Shown here one piece after another: positions 1-7,625 of a DNA stretch of 64,000 nucleotides. This stretch comes from LMUY01 sp965199555 (GTDB taxonomy: Bacteria > Pseudomonadota > Alphaproteobacteria > Acetobacterales > Acetobacteraceae): positions 124,001-188,000 of the forward strand of contig CBDASJ010000012.1 in NCBI GenBank assembly GCA_965199555.1, given 5' to 3'. Under the pieces are notes generated by a model. The model ran no database searches. It was not told the DNA's origin and worked only from the letters and a program-made list of their open reading frames with translations. The stretch's first letter is position 1; the number at the start of each line of letters is the position of its first letter. Both the position numbers and the translations under genes were made by a program.

Positions 1-1789
1 TCACCAGGCAGGACAGGCACCATGCGGCAGTCATGTTGACGAACACCGGGCGTCCTTCGCCTTGAAGTTCCGCCAGGCGTGCCGGGCTGAACGGCTCGCT
101 GGGCGTGGCTGGGGCGGCGGGGACGGTGAGGAGGGCGACCACGGCGACGCCGCCGGCCAGCGCAGCAACCGCAGCGATGTGACGGCTACGGCCACCGGCG
201 CGCTGGGCGACGCCGAACGCCCAGGCTGAAAAGCCAACGCCCACCAGCCCCGCGCTAGCGGTAAGCACGCCGCCGGGGCCGCTTTGCTGGCTGACGACCC
301 AGACCAGCCACGCGGCTGCGCCATACATCGGGAAGGCAAGGGCTTGGCGCAGGGTTACCATCCAGGCGCCGGGCCGCGGCAGCGCCGTCGCTAAACCGGG
401 CAGCAGCACGAGTGCCAGATATGGCAAAGCGAGGCCGAGGCCCATTGTGGCAAAGATCGACAAGGCCACCGCCGGCGGCGCAACTGAAGCGCCGGCAAGC
501 GCCGCGCCCATGAAAGCGGCCGTGCAAGGCGTTGCGACGACGACGGCCAGCAAGCCGGTGAACATGCTCCCAACATGGCCGCGCCGGGACACCAGTGACT
601 GCCCGGCGCCCACCATGCTTTCACCCACGGCGAACACGCCCGACATGTTCAGCCCGGTCGCGAACAAGACCCATGTCACCAGCGTGACGAACACCGGTGA
701 CTGGAGTTGGAAGCCCCATCCGACGGCTTGTCCGGCACTGCGGAAGGCGAGCAGGGCTGCGCCAAGTGCGACGAAAGCCGCAATGACGCCGAGGACGTAA
801 CTGCCCGCCTCGTTGCGGATCGTGCGCCGGTCCGCACCCGACAGCCGCGCCATTGCCATCGCCTTCATCGCGAGGACGGGGAACACGCACGGCATCAGGT
901 TCAGCAACAGGCCACCGGCGAGTGCCGCAAGCAGCAGCGCGACGAGTGAGGAACTCTGCTGCGGCGCGACTGTCCCACCTGGCGTCGCGGTCACGTCGAA
1001 CGCTGTGATTGCTCCGGCAGCGTCCGTGAACGTCAGCACGCCTTCGAGCGGACCGGGATTATCTTGGACCGCGGCGCCCAAAGCGACGTGGAAGGTGAGG
1101 TCGCCGTCATCATGGCGCGTCGGCCTTTGCGCCCCGGCCGTTTCCGTCGCGCCTTCCTTTGCCGGGAAAAACTCGGCCGCGGCGATGTCGGCCGGGATGC
1201 CTGTTCCAGACAGCCGCATTGTGCCGTCGGCCGCGATGGCAGTGTGGAAGGGTGCCTGCCTTGGCAGGCGTGCCGCGGCCCCAGCGAATAGCGGCACCTG
1301 CGCGGACGCACTGGCAGGGCCTGCTGGAAGGCTGAAGGCGAAATCGGCCTCTTCCGGCACGCAGATATCGCGGCACACCAGCCAGGAGGCGTGCGCTTTC
1401 AGCGGCAGCGTGGCCGTGCCCGGGGTGATCTGCACCGCCAACAGGACGTCGTTGCGGTAGGCGAAGGTGGTCAGATCGCCCTCGGCGACACGGCTAGGCG
1501 CTGGCCATGCGATGGGGCCAGCGACGCTGCCGGAGGGCAGTTCGAACGTCAGCTCGGGCGCCACGCCGGCATCGCCGGGATTTTTCCAGTAGGTGTGCCA
1601 GCCGGGCGCCAGTTGCAGATGCAGGCCGGCATGGAACGGCACGCCCGGCTGCACTGCGTCGGTGTCGGTGACCAATGTGGCGGTAACCCGGTTGGTATGG
1701 ACCGCTGCGCTTTCCGCCGCGTGCGCCAGTTGGGGCACTGTGAAGAGGGCGAGCCCGATGGCGGCAAGGCGGGCGACGTGGCGCGCCAT
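1..1789 (-). CDS. Thiol:disulfide interchange protein, DsbD/ScsB family (partial, C-terminus beyond window)
   Basis: Carries reducing power from the cytoplasm across the inner membrane to periplasmic thiol proteins. Reading leftwards from the ATG at 1789, residues 1-24 form a signal peptide (ends AHA). A periplasmic DsbD-alpha-like domain follows to about residue 260, with a C139-x3-C143 pair. A multi-helix CcdA-type membrane domain then carries the paired cysteines in LMPCVFP and ATPCTAA. A thioredoxin-like domain begins just before the edge and shows its WCLSC redox motif at the last visible codons (596 codons seen). The start codon lies one base beyond the folE stop, so the two genes probably share a transcript. 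The N-terminal domain shape is more like ScsB than classical DsbD; this is my judgement. Confidence 0.85.
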   Translation of the reverse strand, partial: MARHVARLAAIGLALFTVPQLAHAAESAAVHTNRVTATLVTDTDAVQPGVPFHAGLHLQLAPGWHTYWKNPGDAGVAPELTFELPSGSVAGPIAWPAPSRVAEGDLTTFAYRNDVLLAVQITPGTATLPLKAHASWLVCRDICVPEEADFAFSLPAGPASASAQVPLFAGAAARLPRQAPFHTAIAADGTMRLSGTGIPADIAAAEFFPAKEGATETAGAQRPTRHDDGDLTFHVALGAAVQDNPGPLEGVLTFTDAAGAITAFDVTATPGGTVAPQQSSSLVALLLAALAGGLLLNLMPCVFPVLAMKAMAMARLSGADRRTIRNEAGSYVLGVIAAFVALGAALLAFRSAGQAVGWGFQLQSPVFVTLVTWVLFATGLNMSGVFAVGESMVGAGQSLVSRRGHVGSMFTGLLAVVVATPCTAAFMGAALAGASVAPPAVALSIFATMGLGLALPYLALVLLPGLATALPRPGAWMVTLRQALAFPMYGAAAWLVWVVSQQSGPGGVLTASAGLVGVGFSAWAFGVAQRAGGRSRHIAAVAALAGGVAVVALLTVPAAPATPSEPFSPARLAELQGEGRPVFVNMTAAWCLSCLV

Positions 1790-1790
1790 C

Positions 1791-2402
1791 TCAGCCACCG
1801 AGCTGGGTCGGCGCGCGATTGCCGATCATCGCCAGCACCTCTCGCCGCGTGTCAGGATCGGTCCGAAACGCGCCGAGCATGCAACTCGTCACCATGCCGA
1901 CGCCGGGCTTGTGGACGCCGCGCGTTGTCATGCATTGGTGGCCGGCTTCGATCACCACCGCCACGCCCTTTGGTTGCAGGACGGTGTTGATCGTGTTGGC
2001 AATCTGGACCGTCAACTTCTCCTGGATCTGAAGACGTTTGCTGAACGCGTCCACCACCCGGGCGAGCTTGCTGATGCCCACCACGCGTCGGTCGGGCAGG
2101 TATGCGACGTGCGCCTGGCCGATGATCGGCACCATGTGGTGTTCGCAGTAGCTTTCCAGCCGGATGTCACGCAGGAGAATGATCTCGTCATACCCCTCTA
2201 CTTCTTCGAAGGTCCGCTCGAGCAACGCGGCCGCGTCCACGCCATAGCCGGCGAAGAGCTCGAGATAGGAGCGGGCAACCCGCCCCGGTGTGTCACGCAG
2301 GCCTTCGCGGGCCGGGTCGTCGCCGGCCCAACGGAGCAGGGTGCGCACGGCCGCCTCCGCTTCGGCTTGCGTGGGCTTCGGATGGGGCGGTTCGTCAACC
2401 AA
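1791..2402 (-). CDS. folE: GTP cyclohydrolase I
   Basis: Converts GTP to 7,8-dihydroneopterin triphosphate, the first step of tetrahydrofolate synthesis, in the cytoplasm. The 203-residue length is normal for the type I enzyme. The zinc/active-site motif ESYCEHHMVPI, the QEKLTVQIA helix and the second zinc cysteine in HQCMTTRG are all present. The start is a TTG at 2402 preceded by AGGACA; no ATG or GTG fits better. The gene is 15 bp downstream of apaG and touches the DsbD-like gene, so apaG-folE-dsbD look cotranscribed from the metZ side. Confidence 0.95.
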   Translation of the reverse strand: MVDEPPHPKPTQAEAEAAVRTLLRWAGDDPAREGLRDTPGRVARSYLELFAGYGVDAAALLERTFEEVEGYDEIILLRDIRLESYCEHHMVPIIGQAHVAYLPDRRVVGISKLARVVDAFSKRLQIQEKLTVQIANTINTVLQPKGVAVVIEAGHQCMTTRGVHKPGVGMVTSCMLGAFRTDPDTRREVLAMIGNRAPTQLGG

Positions 2403-2417
2403 ATTAGTCTGTCCTGA

Positions 2418-2822
2418 CTAGTGGACCCGGGGTTTGCCCTGTGGCGAGTCCAGGCTGAACGCGGGAATGGCCACATCGAAGCCTTCACCGGTGCCAGACA
2501 CGACCATGTGGTAATGGCCTTCCATAAAGCCGCTCGACGTTTCCAGCGGCGTGCCCGAAGTGTATTCAAAGCTTTCACCGGGCTCGAGCGACGGCTGCTC
2601 GCCTACCACGCCCGGGCCTTCCACGGTGATGGTGCGGCCGCGCCCGTCGGTGATGAGCCAGGTGCGGCTGATCAGCTGCACGGTTTCCCGCCCGACATTG
2701 TGGATCCGCACGTGGTAGGCCCAGACGAAGCGGCGCTCCTCCGGTTCAGATTGGTCGGCAAGGTAGGAGGGCTGCACCGCGACGAGGATCGACCGCGTGG
2801 TGGCCGTGTAGTCGGCTGGCAT
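2418..2822 (-). CDS. apaG: Co2+/Mg2+ efflux protein ApaG
   Basis: Small fibronectin-III-like protein of the ApaG/DUF525 family. It is linked genetically to Co2+ resistance and Mg2+ efflux in enterobacteria, but its biochemical role is poorly defined. The product is 134 residues, normal for the family. Conserved pieces include FVWAYHVRIHN, LISRTWLITDG, GEQPSLEPGE and a C-terminal F-x-G-x-Y stretch (FMEGHYHMV). The start chosen is the ATG whose first base is the last base of the metZ stop (TGATG), which fits the family N-terminus. A longer upstream frame exists but would lie inside metZ. Confidence 0.93.
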   Translation of the reverse strand: MPADYTATTRSILVAVQPSYLADQSEPEERRFVWAYHVRIHNVGRETVQLISRTWLITDGRGRTITVEGPGVVGEQPSLEPGESFEYTSGTPLETSSGFMEGHYHMVVSGTGEGFDVAIPAFSLDSPQGKPRVH

Positions 2823-4033
2823 CACTCCGCGGCCTGGCGGTGCGTTGCGATCGCGTCGACGGCCGCCAGCCCGAGGGCGAGGTCGGCGCAAAGGTCGGCC
2901 GCATCCTCCAACCCGACGGACAAGCGGACGACGCCGTCGGTGATGCCTAGCCTCGCCCGTTCGGCCGCCCCGATCCGCATGTGCGTGGTGGTCGCCGGGT
3001 GGGTGGCGAGGGATTTCGTATCGCCGAGGTTGTTGCTGATTGCGATCAGGCGGAGGGCGTTCATGAACGCAAACGCCGCCGGCTTGCCGCCCGCCAACTC
3101 GAACGTCACCAGCGTCCCGCCAGCTGACATCTGCGACATGGCAAGGGCGTGCTGCGGATGGTCCGTGCGTGCTGGGTACAGTACGCGACTGATTTGCCCG
3201 TGACGACCAAGGAAGTCAGCGACGGCCGCCGCCCGGGCGCATCCTGCCTCGACCCGAACTTGCAGTGTTTCCAGACCTTTGAGGAGGACCCATGCATTGA
3301 AGGGGGAGAGGCTGGGGCCGGTGTTGCGGATGAAGGGCTGCAAGACCGTCTCGATCCATGACCGGCTGCCGAGCACCGCACCGCCCAGGGTCCGGCCTTG
3401 TCCATCGATGTGCTTGGTGCAGGAGTAGACGACGATGTCGGCCCCCATGCGCAACGGTTGCTGCAGCAAAGGCGTGGCGAATACGTTGTCGACGACGACA
3501 AGGGCGCCGGCCGCATGGGCCAGGCGGCACACCGCTGGCAGGTCAATCACCTCCAGCATCGGGTTGGACGGGCTTTCCACTAACACCATGGTCGCCGGGC
3601 GGCCCAAGGCTTCCTGCCATTGTTGAAGGTCCGCCCCATCAACGAATTCCGTGGCAATGCCATAGCGCGGCAGCAGCGACGACACGATCCAGTGGCAGGA
3701 GCCGAACAAAGCGCGCGACGCCACGACGCGATCACCGGTTTTCAAGTGGCTTAGCATTGCGGCATGAATAGCGGCCATGCCGGTGGCTGTGACACGGCAC
3801 GCCTCGGAGCCTTCTACCGCAGCTAGCCGATCTTCCAGCATGGTGACGGTCGGGTTGCCGAAGCGGGAATACTGATAGTGCGGGTTCGAGCCATTGAACG
3901 CGGCCTCTGCCGCCTCGGCGCTGTCGTAGGTGAAGCCGGAGGTGAGAAACAGCGCCTCGCTGGTCTCACCCATGGGCGTGCGGGCAACGCCGGCCTGCAC
4001 CAGGCGGGTGGCGGTACGATATTCATGGCTCAT
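2822..4033 (-). CDS. metZ: O-succinylhomoserine sulfhydrylase
   Basis: PLP enzyme of the Cys/Met metabolism family. It makes homocysteine directly from O-succinylhomoserine and sulfide in methionine synthesis. The product is 403 residues. Visible features are the SRFGNPT loop, the cofactor-binding ATGMAAI segment and the PLP lysine in SCTKHIDGQG. It is preceded by a SAM-II riboswitch and a 30-codon leader ORF whose stop overlaps the metZ start (ATGA). It also has its own AAAAGG Shine-Dalgarno. Expression is therefore expected to fall when S-adenosylmethionine is plentiful. O-acetylhomoserine use cannot be excluded from sequence alone. Confidence 0.93.
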   Translation of the reverse strand: MSHEYRTATRLVQAGVARTPMGETSEALFLTSGFTYDSAEAAEAAFNGSNPHYQYSRFGNPTVTMLEDRLAAVEGSEACRVTATGMAAIHAAMLSHLKTGDRVVASRALFGSCHWIVSSLLPRYGIATEFVDGADLQQWQEALGRPATMVLVESPSNPMLEVIDLPAVCRLAHAAGALVVVDNVFATPLLQQPLRMGADIVVYSCTKHIDGQGRTLGGAVLGSRSWIETVLQPFIRNTGPSLSPFNAWVLLKGLETLQVRVEAGCARAAAVADFLGRHGQISRVLYPARTDHPQHALAMSQMSAGGTLVTFELAGGKPAAFAFMNALRLIAISNNLGDTKSLATHPATTTHMRIGAAERARLGITDGVVRLSVGLEDAADLCADLALGLAAVDAIATHRQAAE

Positions 4034-4122
4034 TTCAGCGGCCTTTTCGACGCTTCAATCTGAAGCAGCAGCGTGGGACAATACGCCAACCGTCGAAACC
4101 AGGCGCCAAGGTGCTGACACAT
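4030..4122 (-). CDS. Leader ORF between the SAM-II riboswitch and metZ (30 codons)
   Basis: An ATG at 4122 opens a 30-codon frame. Its TGA (4032-4030) overlaps the metZ ATG (4033-4031) as ATGA. The AGAGG at 4137-4133, 10 nt upstream of this ATG, sits in the 3' end of the riboswitch, so SAM binding could block ribosome entry here. The peptide begins MCQHLGAWFRRLAY and has no recognised domain. Whether it is translated is inference. The exact stop/start overlap and the riboswitch-embedded ribosome binding site are what support it. Confidence 0.45.
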   Translation of the reverse strand: MCQHLGAWFRRLAYCPTLLLQIEASKRPLK

Positions 4123-4130
4123 CGACGCAA

Positions 4131-4190
4131 GGCCTCTTTAGCGCGCTTGTTTTACCTCGCCGCAATCCGGCCGGACAAATCACGAGGGAG
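4131..4190 (-). promoter_or_regulatory. SAM-II (SAM-alpha) riboswitch upstream of metZ
   Basis: On the minus strand, stem P1 pairs CCTCG (4187-4183) with CGAGG (4159-4155). The 5' strand is followed at once by TGATTTG and the loop contains ATTGC. The 3' tail reads TAAAACAA then GCTAAAGAGG. These blocks, in this order, match the SAM-II consensus known from alphaproteobacterial metA/metZ leaders. The tail contains a Shine-Dalgarno-like AGAGG, as expected for a riboswitch acting on translation initiation. Confidence 0.82.
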
Positions 4191-4193
4191 TTT

Positions 4194-4222
4194 AACCTAT
4201 CTACCCCCGGTTGCGCCGTCAA
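4194..4222 (-). promoter_or_regulatory. Sigma-70-type promoter of the metZ leader
   Basis: TTGACG (4222-4217), a 17-bp spacer, then TAGGTT (4199-4194) on the minus strand. Initiation would fall near 4187, where riboswitch stem P1 begins. Its -35 hexamer directly abuts the -35 of the tRNA promoter on the other strand. Confidence 0.6.
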
Positions 4223-4239
4223 CGCGCAGTTTCTATAAG
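4211..4239 (+). promoter_or_regulatory. Promoter of tRNA-Gly
   Basis: TTGCGC (4211-4216), a 17-bp spacer and TATAAG (4234-4239). The start of transcription would be about 8 bases before the mature 5' end of the tRNA. The -10 is close to consensus. Confidence 0.6.
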
Positions 4240-4253
4240 GGCCGGGCGTGATC

Positions 4254-4327
4254 GCGGGTGTAGTTCAATGGTAGAACGGCAGCTTCCCAAGCTGCATACG
4301 AGGGTTCGATTCCCTTCACCCGCTCCA
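4254..4327 (+). tRNA. tRNA-Gly (anticodon CCC)
   Basis: The cloverleaf folds by eye: acceptor stem GCGGGTG/CACCCGC, a D arm, anticodon stem GCAGC/GCTGC around the loop TTCCCAA (anticodon CCC), and T arm GAGGG-TTCGATT-CCCTT. A genomically encoded CCA ends at 4327. The CCC anticodon reads GGG glycine codons. Confidence 0.95.
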
Positions 4328-4350
4328 GTGCTCCGGACCGGCGCGGTGCC

Positions 4351-4917
4351 GTGAGTGTTTCACGTGAAACACAGATGGATCGGTATGTTGCCCTGCTCCA
4401 GCGCTGGGGTGCGGCGCTTAACCTGACCTCTGCCCGTGATAAATCCGCTGCTGCGCTCCACGACCACATCGGTGATTGCCTCTGCCTGATTCCTTACCTT
4501 CCGGCGGGTCTCTCTAGGTTAATTGATCTAGGGTCAGGACAGGGCTTTCCGGCAATTCCGCTCGCCATCTACAATGGCATCGCAATCGAGCTCATTGAGG
4601 CTGACCGGCGCAAAGCAGCGTTCCTGACCACTGCATTGGCGGAACTCGATTTGCCCGGTGCGGTCCATCCGACCCGTATCGAGGCGACGGCACTTGCCCC
4701 GGCCGAGTGTGTAACCGCCCGTGCCCTCGCGTCCGTTGCCGACCTCATCCCACTCGCACGACCTTTCATCGCGCCCGGCGGATGCGGGTTGTTCCTGAAA
4801 GGGCCTGGCGCGTCAGCAGAAATCGCCGATCTACCCGATGATCCGTCGTTCGACGTGCGCCTGCTGCCAACCGACCGACCCCCATCGACCCTCGTCAAGG
4901 TAACTCGGCTCGGCTAA
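4351..4917 (+). CDS. rsmG: 16S rRNA (guanine527-N7)-methyltransferase
   Basis: Methylates G527 of 16S rRNA using SAM (formerly GidB). The product is 188 residues. Motif I is LIDLGSGQGFPAIPLA, followed by the acidic IELIEADRRKAAFL and the late GLFLKGPGA strand. The GTG start at 4351 is preferred over the ATG at 4375 because the segment VSRET, typical of alphaproteobacterial RsmG N-termini, lies between them. That segment is encoded by a parS palindrome. The gene stops 9 bp before parA and probably shares its transcript. The usual neighbours mnmE and mnmG are absent upstream. Confidence 0.93.
   Translation: MSVSRETQMDRYVALLQRWGAALNLTSARDKSAAALHDHIGDCLCLIPYLPAGLSRLIDLGSGQGFPAIPLAIYNGIAIELIEADRRKAAFLTTALAELDLPGAVHPTRIEATALAPAECVTARALASVADLIPLARPFIAPGGCGLFLKGPGASAEIADLPDDPSFDVRLLPTDRPPSTLVKVTRLG
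4356..4371. promoter_or_regulatory. parS centromere site (ParB-binding palindrome)
   Basis: TGTTTCACGTGAAACA is a perfect 16-bp palindrome identical to the widely conserved chromosomal parS sequence. It lies 0.55 kb upstream of parA-parB, inside the first codons of rsmG. ParB nucleates here and spreads, and ParA then segregates the origin region. Its presence suggests this window lies near the replication origin. Confidence 0.95.
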
Positions 4918-4926
4918 GACGCCGCT

Positions 4927-5739
4927 GTGAGCACTTCGGCACCTGGCGCAGCGCCCCACATCATCGCATTGGCAAACCAAAAAGGCGGCGTGGGCAAGAC
5001 AACCACCGCCCTGAACCTGGGCACCGCGCTCGCGCTAGGCGGCCAGCGCGTGCTGATCGTCGACCTCGATCCGCAGGGCAACGCCTCCACCGGCCTGGAC
5101 ATCCCCCGGACCGAGCGCGCGCCGGGCTGCTACAGCAACATCACGGGCCGTAATCCACTCGCCGAGTGCATCCGGCGCACCGAGGTTGCTCGGCTGTTCA
5201 TCATGCCTGCGGAAAGCGATTTAGCGGGCGCCGAAATCGAATTGGTCGCCCAGCCCGGCCGAGAGTTTCGCTTGCAGGAAGCCTTGGCGGAAATCCGTGA
5301 CTTCTCCGTCGTCATCATCGACTGTCCGCCCAGCCTCGGCCTGCTGACCTTGAACGGCCTGGTGGCCGCCACGTCGATCCTCGTCCCCTTGCAATGTGAG
5401 TTCTTCGCCCTCGAAGGGCTGAGCCAACTGTCACAAACGGTGGATCGGGTGCGCGCTGCATTCAACCAGCGGGCTGCCATCGATGGCATCGTCCTGACGA
5501 TGTACGACCGGCGCAACAACCTGTCTGAACTCGTAGCCGCGGACGCGCGCAGTTTCTTCGGGCGGCGCGTCTACGAAACCGTCATCCCGCGTAGCGTGCG
5601 CGTGTCCGAAGCACCCAGCCACGGTAAGCCGGTCATGCTCTACGATGCCAAGTCAGCCGGCGCGCTCGCCTACTCCAGAATGGCCGCTGAACTGAGCCAG
5701 CGGTTGTCGCTCTCCCCGGCAGTGGCGGCCGACGCATGA
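4927..5739 (+). CDS. parA: Chromosome partitioning ATPase ParA
   Basis: Deviant Walker A ATPase that forms DNA-bound gradients and moves ParB-parS complexes. The product is 270 residues with a GTG start. The P-loop is KGGVGKTT (residues 19-26), followed by VDLDPQGNAST and Walker B-like VIIDCPPSLGLL. There is no N-terminal DNA-binding extension, so this is the chromosomal (Soj-like) type. The ATG of parB overlaps its stop region (ATGA), implying coupled translation. Confidence 0.96.
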   Translation: MSTSAPGAAPHIIALANQKGGVGKTTTALNLGTALALGGQRVLIVDLDPQGNASTGLDIPRTERAPGCYSNITGRNPLAECIRRTEVARLFIMPAESDLAGAEIELVAQPGREFRLQEALAEIRDFSVVIIDCPPSLGLLTLNGLVAATSILVPLQCEFFALEGLSQLSQTVDRVRAAFNQRAAIDGIVLTMYDRRNNLSELVAADARSFFGRRVYETVIPRSVRVSEAPSHGKPVMLYDAKSAGALAYSRMAAELSQRLSLSPAVAADA

Positions 5740-6602
5740 AGGATGCAGCTCCACGCCTCGGCCGCGGCCTTGCCGCCCTGCTGGGGGAAAACACGGCGGC
5801 CGCTGCTAGCCCGGCCGCGATCGGCATGGTGGCGACGGACGTCCTGACACCCAGCCCATTCCAGCCACGCGGCCCGATCAACGACGCCGATCTGGGCGAA
5901 CTCGTGGACTCGATTCGGACGCAAGGCGTTCTGCAGCCCATCCTGGTTCGGCCCGATGCCGCCAAGCCCGGGCATTTCCAAATCGTCGCTGGGGAGCGGC
6001 GATGGCGTGCAGCCCGACTGGCCGGGCTCGCCATCGTGCCGTGCTTCATCCGGACGATGGCAGACACCGACGCCAGCGCGGCAGCCTTGGTTGAGAACCT
6101 GCAACGCAAGGACCTGAACCCGATCGAAGAGGCGGAGGGTTTCCGCCGCCTGATCGACGAGTTCGGCCTCACGCAGGAAGAACTCGGCACCGCCATCGGC
6201 AAATCCCGCAGCCACGTCGCCAACCTGCTCCGGCTGCTCGGCCTGCCGCCGCACGTGATCGACCACGTGCGGGCCGGCACGTTGACGGCCGGCCATGCCC
6301 GGGCCGCCCTTGCCTGCCCCGATCCAGGTGCCGCGGCCGACCGGATGCTCAGCCTGGGGCTGAACGTCCGGCAGGCTGAAGCCATGGCGACGCCACGGCC
6401 GCGACCAGAACGGCCGACGACCCGACAATCCGGCGTCTTGGATGGCGGATCAGCCGACCTGCGCGCGCTGGAAGCCGATCTTGCCGAACAGCTCGGCCTC
6501 AACGTGGCGATCAGCTTCAACGGGCGGGGTGGGGCGATTACCCTGCGCTACCAAACGCTAGACCAATTGGACCACGTTATCGCCCGCCTCAGCCGAGGCT
6601 AA
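5736..6602 (+). CDS. parB: Chromosome partitioning protein ParB
   Basis: CTP-dependent DNA clamp that loads at parS and spreads. The 288-residue product has an N-terminal LGRGLAALLG segment, the GERRWRA motif of the CTP/arginine-rich box, ENLQRKDLNPIEEAEGF, a helix-turn-helix around EELGTAIGKSRSHVANLLRL and a C-terminal dimerisation region. It is translationally coupled to parA and converges on holA with a 15-bp gap. Confidence 0.96.
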   Translation: MKDAAPRLGRGLAALLGENTAAAASPAAIGMVATDVLTPSPFQPRGPINDADLGELVDSIRTQGVLQPILVRPDAAKPGHFQIVAGERRWRAARLAGLAIVPCFIRTMADTDASAAALVENLQRKDLNPIEEAEGFRRLIDEFGLTQEELGTAIGKSRSHVANLLRLLGLPPHVIDHVRAGTLTAGHARAALACPDPGAAADRMLSLGLNVRQAEAMATPRPRPERPTTRQSGVLDGGSADLRALEADLAEQLGLNVAISFNGRGGAITLRYQTLDQLDHVIARLSRG

Positions 6603-6617
6603 CTGCCGCCGGCCGCG

Positions 6618-7622
6618 TCAACCTTGCGAAGCGCGGCTCGCAATGACACTCAGCACCCGGGCGGCAATCGCCAGATCGGGTGAGGCAGCCCGCTTGCAGG
6701 CGACATCGGCATCCCGGATCGCCCGGCCGAGCGCTTCCAGGCGCCCGACATTCCACCGCTGCACCTCCTGCATGAAGCCGGACAGTTGGCGCGGGAACAC
6801 GGGCGGCTGCAAGCCCCGCACAGCTTCATCTGCGCTGCGTCCGCCATCCATCAGCAAGCGAACCTTCATGATGCGCTGCACCTGGTTGGCCAACACGGCG
6901 AGCACCCCCGGCCCGCTAGCCCCGTCCCGGCCCAACTCCTCCATCAGGCAGTCGCAGCGCGCCACTTGGCCGGCAAGCGCTGCCGAGACGGCCGCCCCCA
7001 GCGTCGCGTCCAGACCGACGGAACAGCAATCCTGCGCCATTTCGATCGTGACAACGCCGGTGTCGGCGGCGAACAAACACAGCTTCTCCAGCTCTCCCTT
7101 GCGCCGGCCGCTGTCACCGGCGAGTTCCTGGGTCAGGAACGCCAGGGCACTCGGCTCCACCTGCAGCCCGGCGCCTCCCAGCACGCGCTTGATTTCACTG
7201 GCCAGGGCATTGCCGCTTTCGGGGTAGCAGCCGATCACCCCCCACTGCGGATGCTTTTCTGCCATGAGGCGGAGCTTGGAGCGGGCTGTCAGCGACGCGC
7301 CCTCCACCAGGATGAGCGCGTCGGCACGGTGGCCCGACAAGCCTTCCAACACCGCCGCTAAGGTGTCCGTCGCGTCTTGCACGCGGATGACCCGGCGCCC
7401 GCCGCTCAACGACAGACTTGTCACCTCGTCGCGAAGGCGGGAATGCTCCTCCCGCGTCAACACGCTGGAACGGAACGGATCTGTCGCCACCCCCAACACT
7501 GCCCGTGTTGCCGCCGCCACGTGGTCACGGATCCGGCCTGTGTCCTCGCCGTGGAACAACAGGCCCGCATACGGCGCTGGCTCCTTGAGGACGGCTGGGA
7601 CTTGGTGGCCGGCGATCTTCAC
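6618..7622 (-). CDS. holA: DNA polymerase III subunit delta
   Basis: Delta subunit of the clamp loader, which opens the beta clamp. The 334-residue product has the family's N-terminal GLLFHGEDTGRIRD element, a divergent AAA+ region and the helical C-terminal collar domain. The start is a GTG at 7622, three bases after the lptE stop. This is the last gene of the DUF3576-leuS-lptE-holA block. Confidence 0.92.
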   Translation of the reverse strand: MKIAGHQVPAVLKEPAPYAGLLFHGEDTGRIRDHVAAATRAVLGVATDPFRSSVLTREEHSRLRDEVTSLSLSGGRRVIRVQDATDTLAAVLEGLSGHRADALILVEGASLTARSKLRLMAEKHPQWGVIGCYPESGNALASEIKRVLGGAGLQVEPSALAFLTQELAGDSGRRKGELEKLCLFAADTGVVTIEMAQDCCSVGLDATLGAAVSAALAGQVARCDCLMEELGRDGASGPGVLAVLANQVQRIMKVRLLMDGGRSADEAVRGLQPPVFPRQLSGFMQEVQRWNVGRLEALGRAIRDADVACKRAASPDLAIAARVLSVIASRASQG

Positions 7623-7625
7623 CGC

